A stretch of 27,875 bases of DNA, taken from assembly GCA_040391535.1 (NCBI GenBank), contig JBEBXQ010000057.1, positions 1 to 27,875 of the forward strand, in the 5' to 3' direction. Positions 18,999 through 27,483 of the stretch are shown piece after piece. The notes beneath the pieces were generated by a model that was not told the DNA's origin, made no database searches, and saw only the letters and a program-made list of their open reading frames with translations. The translations under genes were made by a program, and so were the position numbers. This DNA comes from JBEBXQ01 sp040391535. Its GTDB lineage: Bacteria; Bacteroidota; Bacteroidia; Cytophagales; Spirosomataceae. The first letter of the stretch is position 1, and each line of letters begins with the position of its first letter.

Positions 18999-19838
18999 CT
19001 ATATCAACCCATTACAAATAGCATATCTGATCAGCTCCCCGGAATTCCGCACCTTCATTTTTTCATTAATTTTTTTCCGGTGGGTTGTTACGGTATGATA
19101 GCTGATAAACAGCTGCTCAGCTATGGTTTTACTGTTTTTGCCTTCAGAAATCAACTTTACTATTTCCAGCTCACGATTACTTAAATGACAATTGTTTTCA
19201 TCCATGGTATCCGTAACATTCGCCGGTACGTATTTCCGGAGACTGTTTCTGTTTTCTGAAATACACATGGATGAACCTATCAGATGTGTAATCCCGCCGG
19301 TGGGATTCTTCTTATAAACCATACTATGCTCTCTGATTTTCACAATGTGCTGATCCGCTTTTATGATTCTGTATTCTTCTGTAAGACTAAAGTTTTCCTG
19401 AAACAGTGCTGCCGTATAAGATCTGCCTCTCTCACATAACAGCTTACGCAAGCTGCCGTTTTTGTCTTCCTGATGTTTGTTTTTTTCTATAAAACGATAC
19501 CCTGAATCGACAAAATACTGATAGTGATAACCAAAACATTCAAGGGTGTTATTACTCAGATAACTGAACATCCCTGTTCTTATATCCAATATCCAGATAA
19601 CACACGATGAAACGGGTATTCTTTTAAATGATGTGGGGTAATACATATTCAAGTCGCATTTAAGACGATAAATAGTCCTTTGATCTATATTTTCAATACG
19701 ATGAACGTATTGAAAAACACCGTTTTTCTTCCGTCTGGTTAAAGGAAGCTGCAAGCCTTGTTTTATCCGGATTTCTGTTGCATACAGAAACTGTTTAAGT
19801 GTTGGGGCAGGATTGATTTTCTTCAAAATGAAAAACAT
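18999..19838 (-). CDS. PAS-LuxR transcriptional regulator
   Basis: The protein is 279 aa. The N-terminal and central part holds a PAS-like sensor (about 75-195): W82.LDI.TG, SNN, then an EEYRI strand and a later G.ITHLIGSS segment typical of PAS_3. The C-terminal LuxR/GerE HTH (about 219-275) is canonical: LSNRELEIVKLISEGKNSK, IAEQLFIS, TVTTHRKKI and a V.N..EL end. It likely senses a small molecule or internal cue and regulates transcription. It is the first gene of the codirectional set with the LecA-like protein and the protease polyprotein, so regulation of that module (and itself) is the natural hypothesis. An AAGG about 12 bases upstream of the ATG supports this start. Confidence 0.82.
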   Translation of the reverse strand: MFFILKKINPAPTLKQFLYATEIRIKQGLQLPLTRRKKNGVFQYVHRIENIDQRTIYRLKCDLNMYYPTSFKRIPVSSCVIWILDIRTGMFSYLSNNTLECFGYHYQYFVDSGYRFIEKNKHQEDKNGSLRKLLCERGRSYTAALFQENFSLTEEYRIIKADQHIVKIREHSMVYKKNPTGGITHLIGSSMCISENRNSLRKYVPANVTDTMDENNCHLSNRELEIVKLISEGKNSKTIAEQLFISYHTVTTHRKKINEKMKVRNSGELIRYAICNGLI

Positions 19839-19917
19839 CGGTTACTGACCTTCATTTCTGAAAATAAAGATAATCTGAAATATCAGAATTATGATTAATA
19901 ATACCTCTCCTTTTATT

Positions 19918-19933
19918 AAACGGTAACCCGTTT
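19918..19933 (-). terminator. Small hairpin abutting the MFS transporter stop
   Basis: AAACGG (19918-19923) pairs perfectly with CCGTTT (19928-19933) around a 4-base loop, immediately after the minus-strand stop codon at 19934-19936. No T tract follows, so a role as terminator is weakly supported. Confidence 0.2.
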
Positions 19934-21202
19934 TCACGAAGGCTGCGACCTCGTCAACCTGTTGATGATCAGCCATGTGATCAGATACGTAGTACCACAA
20001 AGAGTAAACAGCACATTGTATCCGCCTGCCAGATTTCCCGCCAGCTTATAGGAATCTAAAAGATAGCCTACCAGCATCGGGAATAATATCCCCCCAACAG
20101 CTCCCGACATCCCGGCAATACCTACCACCGAACTTACCGATTCTTTGGGAAACAAATCTGACGCCAGCGTAAATACGTTGGTCGCCCAGGCCTGGTGTAA
20201 AGCTACGGCAAGACTAAGCAACGCAACTGCTACCCATACATCGGTTACAAACTGTACCAGCAAAATGGAGAATTCGCCGATTGCGATAATAAGCAGGGTC
20301 CGTTTTCTTGCTTTCACCACATTCCATCCTTTTTTAACCAGGAAGGAGGAAATATAACCACCGGATATACTGCCGATCGTCGTAGCTGCATAAATAACCA
20401 TCAGCGGCAAGCTTGGTTTTTTGAGATCAAGTCCGAATGTAGTGGCAAAATAGGAAGGCAGCCAGAAGAGGAAAAACCAGTAGATCGGATCAATGAAAAA
20501 TTTTCCGGCCAGTACTGCCCATGTCTGTTTCATAGAGAATAAGGCTCTCCAGGCAATTGTCTTTTTTTCACTTCCGGCAGGCTCATCCTGCCCGTCCTGA
20601 ATTAATGTCAGCTCTTCGGCAGTCAGGTACTTTTGCTTTGACGGAATTTCATAAAACACCCACCAGGCAGCCAGCCATACAAACCCCAGTGCTCCTGTAA
20701 TCCAGAACACCTCTTTCCAGGTATAATGCTGCAATATCCAGGGTACGATCAGTAAAGCCGCGACGACACCCACACTGGCACCCGCATTGAGTATACCCGT
20801 AGCTATCGCTTTTTCTTTTTTAGGGAACCACTCCGAAACCGCCTTCATCGCAGCGGGGAAATTGCCTGCCTCTCCAACCCCTAATACAATCCGTACAACC
20901 GCAAAGCCTGTAACACTTTTCACCACAGCATGTAACATCCCGGCAACACTCCAGACCACCACCGAAATGGTATACCCCATTTTAGTGCCGGTTTTATCAA
21001 TCAGCCTGCCCATGGTCAGCAAACCCAATGCATAAGCCGCGCTGAACGCCATGACAATACGGGAAAAATCCGTTTCTGACCAATCAAACTCCTTTTCAAG
21101 AATAGGTTTCATCAGACCAATCACCTGGCGGTCTATGTAATTAATCGTTGTTGCCAGCAACAGCAGGGCAACAATGAACCAACGATAATTTCTTATTTTC
21201 AT
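19934..21202 (-). CDS. MFS transporter, hexuronate (ExuT-like) type
   Basis: This inner-membrane transporter of 422 aa has about twelve hydrophobic segments. Features of the anion:cation symporter branch are visible: NYIDRQ (21-26) at the end of TM1, the motif A loop GRLIDKTG (65-72), GEAGNFPAAMK (110-120), and SEWFPKKEKA (123-132). These match ExuT-type glucuronate/galacturonate importers, which take up sugar acid with protons. No uronate isomerase or other sugar-acid catabolic gene lies next to it, so the substrate remains uncertain within the family. It is divergent from the methyltransferase gene, with 132 bp between starts, so promoters must lie in that gap. Confidence 0.85.
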   Translation of the reverse strand: MKIRNYRWFIVALLLLATTINYIDRQVIGLMKPILEKEFDWSETDFSRIVMAFSAAYALGLLTMGRLIDKTGTKMGYTISVVVWSVAGMLHAVVKSVTGFAVVRIVLGVGEAGNFPAAMKAVSEWFPKKEKAIATGILNAGASVGVVAALLIVPWILQHYTWKEVFWITGALGFVWLAAWWVFYEIPSKQKYLTAEELTLIQDGQDEPAGSEKKTIAWRALFSMKQTWAVLAGKFFIDPIYWFFLFWLPSYFATTFGLDLKKPSLPLMVIYAATTIGSISGGYISSFLVKKGWNVVKARKRTLLIIAIGEFSILLVQFVTDVWVAVALLSLAVALHQAWATNVFTLASDLFPKESVSSVVGIAGMSGAVGGILFPMLVGYLLDSYKLAGNLAGGYNVLFTLCGTTYLITWLIINRLTRSQPS

Positions 21203-21334
21203 AAAGCGGTTATTATGCTGTACTATTAAAAGAAATTATGAGTTTAATCTACTACCTGCAAGGGAAACTGATATAATTCCCGGTTATTGAGTGTTTTATT
21301 TTTAAATTAGCAGTTAAACCAAACGTACACTGAT

Positions 21335-22090
21335 GTGGCCTGGTATCATTCATTTTTCGAGGGACTTCCCCAATCCGCATGGAAATTAAGCCAGAGTGAA
21401 ATTCAGACAGATCTGGAAGCTGATTTTCTGTGGGATCTCCTGGATCTGGAAGAAGAGCAGCAGGTACTGGATATCTTTGCCGGCTACGGTCGCCATGCAT
21501 TACCACTGGCACGACAGAAGGCACGGTTGTGGTGTATAGATATTTCCAGTGAAGCATGCGAAGAGCTGACGATCAGTTCGCGGGAGGAGTTTCTGGGAAT
21601 ACAGATACTTTGTGATGACTTTCTTGAAGCGACACTGCCTCCGGTGCCGGTAGACGGCGCTTATTGCATGGGCAACAGTTTCAGTTTTTTCGATCGGGAG
21701 AATATGAAGGCCTTTCTTTTCAAAATTTCAGAGGCGCTGAAACCCGGAGGGAAATTTGTAGCTCATTCGTCGATGCTTGCAGAAAGCGTACTCCCCCATT
21801 TCCAGCAACGCTCATGGATGGATATCGGGGAAGAGGAGGAGAAAATCCATTACCTCGTCAACAGCGATTATGATGCTCTGGAAGGTGTTATTCATGCAGA
21901 AGTCACTTATTTCCAGTACGAAAAACATCAGACCTATCAGATCGATCAGTACATTTATACGTTAGCTGATCTCAAAAACATGTATCTGGAGGCCGGCCTT
22001 GAAATCAGGGAGGTTTTTTCGGATATTGACGGTGAACCCTTCCAGTTAGGTGATGAACAGATTTTTATCCTTGCTGAAAAGGTCCGTTGA
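21335..22090 (+). CDS. Class I SAM-dependent methyltransferase
   Basis: This cytoplasmic protein of 251 aa has a Rossmann methyltransferase core. Motif I, VLDIFAGYGRH (44-54), binds S-adenosylmethionine, and the acidic post-I residue is D69 in CIDIS. A motif equivalent to IV is at about 107-119, and LKPGGKFV follows as motif V/VI. The C-terminal beta extension with repeated Tyr and Gln is seen in uncharacterised small-molecule methyltransferases. The start is GTG: no ATG lies in frame between the upstream stop (about 21308) and this codon, and an ATG two bases earlier is in another frame. The substrate is unknown. Confidence 0.85.
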   Translation: MAWYHSFFEGLPQSAWKLSQSEIQTDLEADFLWDLLDLEEEQQVLDIFAGYGRHALPLARQKARLWCIDISSEACEELTISSREEFLGIQILCDDFLEATLPPVPVDGAYCMGNSFSFFDRENMKAFLFKISEALKPGGKFVAHSSMLAESVLPHFQQRSWMDIGEEEEKIHYLVNSDYDALEGVIHAEVTYFQYEKHQTYQIDQYIYTLADLKNMYLEAGLEIREVFSDIDGEPFQLGDEQIFILAEKVR

Positions 22091-22128
22091 TTTACAAAGA
22101 CAACGTGAATCCGAAATAAGCTCAGAGC

Positions 22129-22149
22129 CCGGAAATATTCTCTTTCCGG
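22129..22149. terminator. Hairpin between convergent methyltransferase and glycosyltransferase genes
   Basis: CCGGAAA (22129-22135), a 7-base loop, then TTTCCGG (22143-22149): a perfect 7-bp stem in the 107-bp convergent gap. No T tract follows, so terminator function is only suggested by position. Confidence 0.35.
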
Positions 22150-22197
22150 AGTATCGGACGGATTTACCCATGATTGATGTTCACCTGATTGAACCGC

Positions 22198-23058
22198 CTA
22201 GCCCAACTGAAACAGGGCCATTACCTTTTTAGGGAAAATGCTGATCCGTGTAAATAAGGTAATTTCCGGTTCGGCCAAATACCCGTTGTACAGTTGCCCC
22301 CTTTGCAAATACTTTTTTGAAAAGATACTGTTCGTAATTCCCCACTTACTGATGAACCGGTAATAACCTTTATTCTTCTTGATCCGCTTTACAGAAACTG
22401 ATCCGAAGTGATAAACACGGCTACCGCCAATTCCTTTAAAAAGCCTGACACCAGCCTTCCAGAGTTTCATCGAGAAGTCCGGGTCAGAATACATACCGGG
22501 CGAGAATTCAATGCTGTATCCACCTACTTTTTCCCATAATTCTTTGGGAACAATATTAGGTGCCCAGGTAGCACCGTGCCAGTCGTGAAACTCGGTTTTA
22601 TTAAAATCCTGTAACAGTTTCTCTTCATCAAAATCGGCATAACTGCTGCCGAAATCCCCCTGAATCATACAATTGGACTGAGGACACATTTCGATGGAAG
22701 TCAGGGAAAAGAAAAAATTACTATGGTTTAGTTTTTCAATTTCTTCCACCAGTACGGCATCCCATTCCGGACAAAGGTACATATCGTCATTAAGATACAT
22801 GATATAATCCGTTGTGGCACTGTTTGCCAGGATATTCAATGCATAGCAGATCCCGATATTCTGGGAAGAGTGAGTATACAGAATATCACTCTGCCCCTTA
22901 ATCCATTCCAGTGTACCGTCACTTCCTTCATTGACATGCACCAGAATCTGATGATGATACCGTGAGTGCGACCGGATACTTTTTATACACAACTTCAGGA
23001 AAGGCAGGTTATTCCAGGTAGGTATTAAAATAGAAAAAGACTTTTCGGCAGATAGCAT
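22198..23058 (-). CDS. Glycosyltransferase family 2
   Basis: This 286-aa GT-A glycosyltransferase opens with the nucleotide-sugar-binding strand SILIPTWNN (9-17). The metal-binding acidic motif is LNDDMYL (89-95), and the acceptor-side features are WHGATWAP (160-167), DPDFSMKLW (192-200) and VYHFGS (215-220). The last pattern is common in rhamnosyltransferase-like GT2 enzymes of cell-surface glycan synthesis. An in-frame ATG exists 57 codons upstream (23229), but that extension has no family features, while the ATG at 23058 places the first conserved strand directly at the N-terminus. The sugar and acceptor are unknown. No polysaccharide cluster adjoins it, so it may modify a surface glycan as a stand-alone enzyme. 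Confidence 0.85.
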   Translation of the reverse strand: MLSAEKSFSILIPTWNNLPFLKLCIKSIRSHSRYHHQILVHVNEGSDGTLEWIKGQSDILYTHSSQNIGICYALNILANSATTDYIMYLNDDMYLCPEWDAVLVEEIEKLNHSNFFFSLTSIEMCPQSNCMIQGDFGSSYADFDEEKLLQDFNKTEFHDWHGATWAPNIVPKELWEKVGGYSIEFSPGMYSDPDFSMKLWKAGVRLFKGIGGSRVYHFGSVSVKRIKKNKGYYRFISKWGITNSIFSKKYLQRGQLYNGYLAEPEITLFTRISIFPKKVMALFQLG

Positions 23059-23408
23059 AGTTCGGTACAGACTCCTGTCACAGTTTAGGTTAGCAAACGC
23101 AAATAATGAAAAATAAATTGATTCCCAAAAAAAGGTTTCTCTGTGGTGTGCCGGCTGTATTACCTGTTCCGGCCGTAATAGTAGCCAGATGTTATATCTG
23201 TTGCAATAATCCTGTAACCTGATGCCCATTTCTTAATCCAGATTAATGCAATTGAATGCATAATGTGGCAACTTTGAATTGTTATTTCGCAGCAACGGAA
23301 TAAAACAACTACCGGTAAAATCAGGTTGTTGAAATACAAAATGGTATCAGCCATAAAGCTGCTGTACCGGCAAATATTAATCATTTGTTAAATTCAAAAG
23401 ATAAAAAA
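23059..23408. other. Divergent intergenic region before the VOC operon
   Basis: This stretch lies between the start of the minus-strand glycosyltransferase and the plus-strand dioxygenase operon. I see no credible gene. It must hold both promoters. No clear TTG/TAnnTTTG pair is found. If the longer glycosyltransferase start (23229) were used, the gap would shrink to about 180 bp. Confidence 0.5.
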
Positions 23409-24344
23409 ATGAAAAATCAGATAGCAGGGCTGCACCATATCACAGCCATCGCCGATAACGCAAAACGTAATCTTACATTTTATACTAACATACTGGGTTT
23501 AAGACTGGTCAAGAAAACCGTCAATTTTGATGATCCCGGCACCTATCATTTCTATTTCGGGGACGAACGCGGAACACCGGGCAGCATTCTTACCTTTTTC
23601 CCCTGGGAAGGCATCGGTAAAGGCCGGAACGGAGTTGGTATGGCCACAGAAATCGGATACGCCGTTCCGGAAAACAGTCTGGATTTCTGGGCAGAGCGTT
23701 TCAGACAAGCCAATGTGAAACAGGGGGAGATCAAAGAGAAATTCGGTGAAAAATACCTGCCATTTCAGGATCCTGACGGACTGAACCTCGAGCTGATTGT
23801 ACCCGGCAAAGCCGATCTGCGGCAACCCTGGGAAACAGCCGAAGTAAAAAATGAAAACGCTACCAGGGGTTTTCACAATGTGACGCTGACACTCCGGAAT
23901 GTTGAACCCACAGCAAAAGTATTGACGGACCTGCTGGGTTATCGTTTGCTGAAACAGGAAGGAAACCGGTACAGGTTTGTAACAGATGCTATTGACAATG
24001 CCAATATCGTTGATATAGCCGAAGCACCGGGTACACCATCAGGTATAAACGCAGCCGGCACCAATCATCATATTGCTTTCAGAGTGGAAAACGACGATAT
24101 TCTGATGGACTTCCGCGAAAAGATCAGTTCGGCCGGTCTTAACATTACCCCAAAAATCGACCGTGATTACTTCTTTTCACTGTATTTCCGGGAGCCGGGC
24201 GGCGTACTGTTTGAACTGGCTACTGATAATCCCGGTTTCACACGTGACGAACCGCTGGATCAGCTGGGGGCAAGCCTGAAATTACCCGCACAATATGAAG
24301 GGTCAAGAAGCCGTATCGAAAAAGCATTACCTGAAATTAACTGA
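23409..24344 (+). CDS. Ring-cleaving dioxygenase, VOC family (MhqA/E/O-type), copy 1
   Basis: This 311-aa cytoplasmic Fe(II)-dependent enzyme belongs to the PcpA/MhqO type, which opens hydroquinone and catechol rings. Two VOC modules are visible (about 5-130 and 152-275). Candidate iron ligands are His9 or His10 (GLHHIT), His220 or His221 (TNHHIAF) and Glu269 (GGVLFELATD), matching the two-His, one-Glu arrangement known for PcpA. The SILTFFPWEG and YFREPGG motifs are typical of the family. The ATG at 23409 is preferred because the upstream in-frame TTG at 23385 adds eight residues with no family match. It is followed after 7 bp by a paralogue, then by an esterase and DoxX. This is the content of the Bacillus mhq quinone-response genes, so a role in quinone or diphenol detoxification is likely. 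Confidence 0.87.
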   Translation: MKNQIAGLHHITAIADNAKRNLTFYTNILGLRLVKKTVNFDDPGTYHFYFGDERGTPGSILTFFPWEGIGKGRNGVGMATEIGYAVPENSLDFWAERFRQANVKQGEIKEKFGEKYLPFQDPDGLNLELIVPGKADLRQPWETAEVKNENATRGFHNVTLTLRNVEPTAKVLTDLLGYRLLKQEGNRYRFVTDAIDNANIVDIAEAPGTPSGINAAGTNHHIAFRVENDDILMDFREKISSAGLNITPKIDRDYFFSLYFREPGGVLFELATDNPGFTRDEPLDQLGASLKLPAQYEGSRSRIEKALPEIN

Positions 24345-24351
24345 TATTATC

Positions 24352-25308
24352 ATGAAAAAACTCATCACAGGTATACATCATGTAACGGCTATAGCTGCTC
24401 ATACCCAACAGAATTTTGATTTTTACAGTGGTGTTCTGGGCCTAAGGTTTGTTAAAAAAACGGTCAATTTTGAAGCTCCTGAAGTGTATCATCTCTATTA
24501 TGGTGACGAGGCCGGCAATCCCGGAAGTATCCTGACGTTCTTTCCCTATGAAGGGCTCGCTAAAGGAAGGCATGGCAACGGTATGCTCAATACGACCACT
24601 TTTTCCGCTCCCGCTTCTTCACTCGATTACTGGCTGGACAGGCTCGGCCGTTCCGGCATTCTCCATAAAATGCCGCAGGAGCGTTTTCCCGGAGAAGTAG
24701 TCGTTTATCTTGAAGATATTGACGGGTTGGGACTTGAGCTGGTTTTCAATGAAAATGACAACCGCCCGGGCATTCCTTCGGATACCATTCCGTCAGAGAA
24801 CGCCCTGAAAGGTTTTCATCATGTAGAAATCTGGCAGGAAGGTTATGAACAACAGACAGCAGGGGTTTTAACGGGCATACTGAATCATAAACTGATTGCA
24901 GAACAGGGAAACAGGTTCCGGTTTGCGGCAACAGATGCTCCCGGAAATTACATAGACCTGCTTTTCGCAGCAGGTAATCAAAAAGGACGCGCCGGCAGCG
25001 GTACTGTGCATCATCTGGCTTTTGCAACACCTGACCGGCAAACACAGTCAGATGTACTGAAAAAAGTCATTGAAGCCAACTTAAACCCGTCGCCTGTACG
25101 TGACAGGAAATATTTTACTTCCATCTATTTCCGGGAGCCGGGAGGTGTGCTGTTTGAAGTGGCGACAGCCGGTCCTGGTTTTACGGTAGATGAACCTTTG
25201 GAAACACTGGGCGAAGCGCTGAAATTACCGGAGCAGTTTGAACCGCGCAGAGCAGAACTGGAAAAGCTGCTGATTCCTCTCACCGCTACCCGCGGAATGA
25301 GTGAGTGA
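24352..25308 (+). CDS. Ring-cleaving dioxygenase, VOC family (MhqA/E/O-type), copy 2
   Basis: This 318-aa paralogue of the preceding gene is collinear without gaps at the key points: GIHHVTAI at the start, H220/H221 (VHHLAF), and E269 in GGVLFEVATAGPGF occupy the same residue numbers as in copy 1. Both share LG-LR-VKKTVNF and YFREPGGVLFE. The start at 24352 is chosen because an upstream in-frame start (24295) lies inside copy 1 and adds residues without family resemblance. The 7-bp gap implies cotranscription and probably translational coupling. Divergence is substantial, mainly in the middle, so the two copies may favour different aromatic substrates or form a heteromer. Confidence 0.87.
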   Translation: MKKLITGIHHVTAIAAHTQQNFDFYSGVLGLRFVKKTVNFEAPEVYHLYYGDEAGNPGSILTFFPYEGLAKGRHGNGMLNTTTFSAPASSLDYWLDRLGRSGILHKMPQERFPGEVVVYLEDIDGLGLELVFNENDNRPGIPSDTIPSENALKGFHHVEIWQEGYEQQTAGVLTGILNHKLIAEQGNRFRFAATDAPGNYIDLLFAAGNQKGRAGSGTVHHLAFATPDRQTQSDVLKKVIEANLNPSPVRDRKYFTSIYFREPGGVLFEVATAGPGFTVDEPLETLGEALKLPEQFEPRRAELEKLLIPLTATRGMSE

Positions 25309-25464
25309 GAAGTCAAAAACGCTTCTGAGAAATGTTGTTTTTATAGGGGAGGGTATTTACCCGGTACTTTTACAGGAATACTTAACACGTAACTCTTCAA
25401 AGGAAGCCGCAGCGTTAAATCTCCGGAGCAAAGGGTTGATAGTTCACTTAAAATACAATTCAAG

Positions 25465-26085
25465 ATGCATATCAAAAAAGTGATAAACGCAGGTAAAAAC
25501 CTTAATAAAGCCGAAAAAGTGCTGATTATGATTCACGGGCGTGGAGGCAGAGCAGAGGATATACTAACACTGGCCACTCACCTGAATGTACAGGATTACG
25601 CACTGCTGGCACCACAGGCGACCGATAATACCTGGTATCCCTATTCCTTTCTGGCACCTCCTTCTCAGAATGAGCCCTCGCTTTCAGCAGCTCTCTCGAT
25701 ACTGAAGGAGATCGTGGATGATCTGATCAGGGCAGGTAAGAAATCTGAAAATATTTATATTCTCGGATTTTCCCAGGGAGCTTGTTTATCGTTAGAATTT
25801 GCAGCCCGTAACGCCACCCGTTACGGAGGAATCGTCGCTTTTACAGGCGGGCTGATCGGTGATAAGATCTACAGTGAAAACTACCAGGGTGATTTTAACG
25901 GAACTCCTGTCTTCATAGGTACCAGTGACCCTGATTTTCATGTTCCCGTAGAAAGGGTATATGCCACCACCAATATTATGAAGGAAATGAAAGCGGTTGT
26001 TACCGAGAAGGTTTACCCTGACATGGGTCACACTATCAATACCGATGAGATCAGTCAGGTAAATAAACTTATTTTCCAAAATTGA
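25465..26085 (+). CDS. Carboxylesterase/phospholipase, alpha/beta hydrolase (MhqD-like)
   Basis: This compact cytoplasmic hydrolase of 206 aa fits the carboxylesterase/phospholipase family (about 200-220 aa). The oxyanion strand is IMIHGRGG (21-28), the nucleophile elbow is GFSQGA with Ser103, the acid is probably Asp155 in GTSDPD, and the base is His189 in MGHT. It follows the two dioxygenases by 156 bp, and DoxX follows 62 bp later on the same strand. In Bacillus subtilis, MhqD is encoded beside the dioxygenase MhqE and belongs to the quinone-responsive MhqR regulon; gene content here matches. Its physiological substrate is unknown. The gap before it has no supported gene. Confidence 0.85.
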   Translation: MHIKKVINAGKNLNKAEKVLIMIHGRGGRAEDILTLATHLNVQDYALLAPQATDNTWYPYSFLAPPSQNEPSLSAALSILKEIVDDLIRAGKKSENIYILGFSQGACLSLEFAARNATRYGGIVAFTGGLIGDKIYSENYQGDFNGTPVFIGTSDPDFHVPVERVYATTNIMKEMKAVVTEKVYPDMGHTINTDEISQVNKLIFQN

Positions 26086-26147
26086 AAAAATTGTTTCCTC
26101 ATTTGGAAATACCCCTTATTTTCAAGCAAAATTAATTATCAGTCAAG

Positions 26148-26579
26148 ATGTCATTATCGTTCAAAAATCTGTCGGATCCGGGAAAATATCCCGATAAAAT
26201 CCATTTCGTATTGCTGCTGTTGCGTGTCACGGCAGGCATTTTCATGATCACACATGGTATCACCAAAGTAGAACGGCTGATGGCCGACGGCCCTGCGCAG
26301 TTTGCAGATCCGCTTGGTCTGGGCGTTACCACTTCGCTGATACTGGTTGTTTTCTCAGAGGTATTCTGTTCGGTATTACTGATAATTGGACTGTGGACGA
26401 GGTTTGCCGTCATCCCCCTGATGATTACCATGTTTGTGGTTTCTTTTATTGTCCATGGAGCCGATCCTTTCAATAAACAGGAACTTCCCATGTTTTACCT
26501 GATTGTTTACCTGTGCATTCTGATCGCCGGAGCCGGGAAATATTCTGTGGATAATCTGATATTCAGAAAGAAACGATAA
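26148..26579 (+). CDS. DoxX family membrane protein (MhqP-like)
   Basis: This inner-membrane protein of 143 aa has four predicted hydrophobic segments (about 18-38, 62-82, 86-104, 115-130), the usual DoxX topology and length. Family-typical features include HGITK at 36-40 just after TM1, FADPLGLG at 52-59, a Glu at 71 in TM2, and GAGKYSVD (128-135) near the C-terminus. DoxX relatives are linked to quinone or thiol redox stress, and MhqP of the B. subtilis mhqNOP operon is one. As last gene of the dioxygenase-esterase run it supports a quinone-detoxification role. It ends about 50 bp before a long hairpin. Confidence 0.85.
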   Translation: MSLSFKNLSDPGKYPDKIHFVLLLLRVTAGIFMITHGITKVERLMADGPAQFADPLGLGVTTSLILVVFSEVFCSVLLIIGLWTRFAVIPLMITMFVVSFIVHGADPFNKQELPMFYLIVYLCILIAGAGKYSVDNLIFRKKR

Positions 26580-26627
26580 CCTTTCTGGCGAAAGGCTTGG
26601 CAAGATCTGCTGTCAGGAGAAAAAATG

Positions 26628-26686
26628 CAAAGTCCGCAAAAGTTTTCAGTATCAGACCAACCTGAGACTGTCCTTTGCGGACTTTG
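26628..26686. terminator. Long stem terminator shared by DoxX and FkbM genes
   Basis: A 13-bp perfect stem pairs 26628-26640 with 26674-26686. Inside its 33-base loop, CAGT.TCAG and CTGA.ACTG (26647-26655 with 26662-26670) can form a nested stem. On the minus strand the hairpin is followed by GCATTTTTTC, a good T tract for the FkbM gene that ends at 26707. On the plus strand there is no T tract, so it would serve DoxX less well. Confidence 0.75.
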
Positions 26687-26706
26687 TTAAAAAATGTACT
26701 TTATCG

Positions 26707-27483
26707 TCATCGCCAGGCATACAGCAACTCCTGGTTCAGTGTTTGGACCTCATAATTTTTTGAACGGAGAAAATCAGCCAGCGCATCAATATTCTCATTC
26801 GCGCCACTCATTTTATGAACGTCACCCACAATATACCGGATGTTCTGAAAGTGCTCATCGGGCATGGAATAAATGATGTTGTATTCTGCCCCCTCGCAAT
26901 CGAGCTTTAAAAGATCACAATGATTAATGCTGTTCTCTTTCATCCATTCTGATAAGTTCAGTACCGGCACTTTAATACGCTTATGGCTGGTATTAACGGT
27001 TGTGATTCTGTCGGAAGAAAAAAGAGAAGCCGAAACATCTACTCCTTCCGGTGAATATTCCTCATCATAGAAAAAATCATGCTCACCCGTTTCGTTTGAT
27101 ACCGCAGTATTATAAAGGCTCCAGTCAAAGTCCGGATGTGCCGCTTTATTCTCTTTCAAACAGGCAAAATTCCTGGGAACCGGTTCAAAAGAAAATACCT
27201 GGGCTTTGGGTTTTCTCAGAAAGGAATACAGTGCAAAATACCCCATATTACCCCCTACATCAATAATAACCGGTTGGTCTGCTTTAATACTATTAAGTGC
27301 TGGCTCATACACCTGGGTCATGAAAATCTCACTGAAAAGAGGTTTCATGGCATGCGTCATTTTTATTTTGATGGGTGTTGGCTTCAGGGTAAGCAGGAGC
27401 GGATTTTCTTTATTAAGGCCTAATTTGAAGGAAATATACGTCTGCCAGTTAACAACATTCCGGATAAGATTAAGGTATTTCAT
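26707..27483 (-). CDS. FkbM family methyltransferase
   Basis: This 258-aa SAM-dependent O-methyltransferase is of the FkbM type, often found modifying sugars of surface glycans or natural products. Motif I is VIIDVGGNMGYFAL (72-85), SFEP (98-101) carries the acidic residue after strand 2, and the diagnostic FkbM segment is LKLDCEGAE (192-200). A hydrophilic basic N-terminal region of about 60 residues precedes the core. No glycan cluster is adjacent, but a GT2 gene on the same strand lies about 3.6 kb away across the quinone operon. The gene stands alone, with a long non-coding region upstream. Confidence 0.88.
   Translation of the reverse strand: MKYLNLIRNVVNWQTYISFKLGLNKENPLLLTLKPTPIKIKMTHAMKPLFSEIFMTQVYEPALNSIKADQPVIIDVGGNMGYFALYSFLRKPKAQVFSFEPVPRNFACLKENKAAHPDFDWSLYNTAVSNETGEHDFFYDEEYSPEGVDVSASLFSSDRITTVNTSHKRIKVPVLNLSEWMKENSINHCDLLKLDCEGAEYNIIYSMPDEHFQNIRYIVGDVHKMSGANENIDALADFLRSKNYEVQTLNQELLYAWR

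Noticed and set aside
23059..23229. 57-residue N-terminal extension of the glycosyltransferase
   Set aside because: No GT2 feature in it; the internal ATG at 23058 puts the first conserved strand at the normal distance from the N-terminus.
23160..23384. Minus-strand open frame of 74 codons upstream of the glycosyltransferase
   Set aside because: It overlaps the region before the preferred glycosyltransferase start, has no family resemblance, and would occupy the divergent promoter region.
25301..25483. 60-codon frame between the second dioxygenase and the esterase
   Set aside because: It overlaps both neighbours' ends, has no recognisable features and is probably chance; the gap is best read as untranslated operon spacer.
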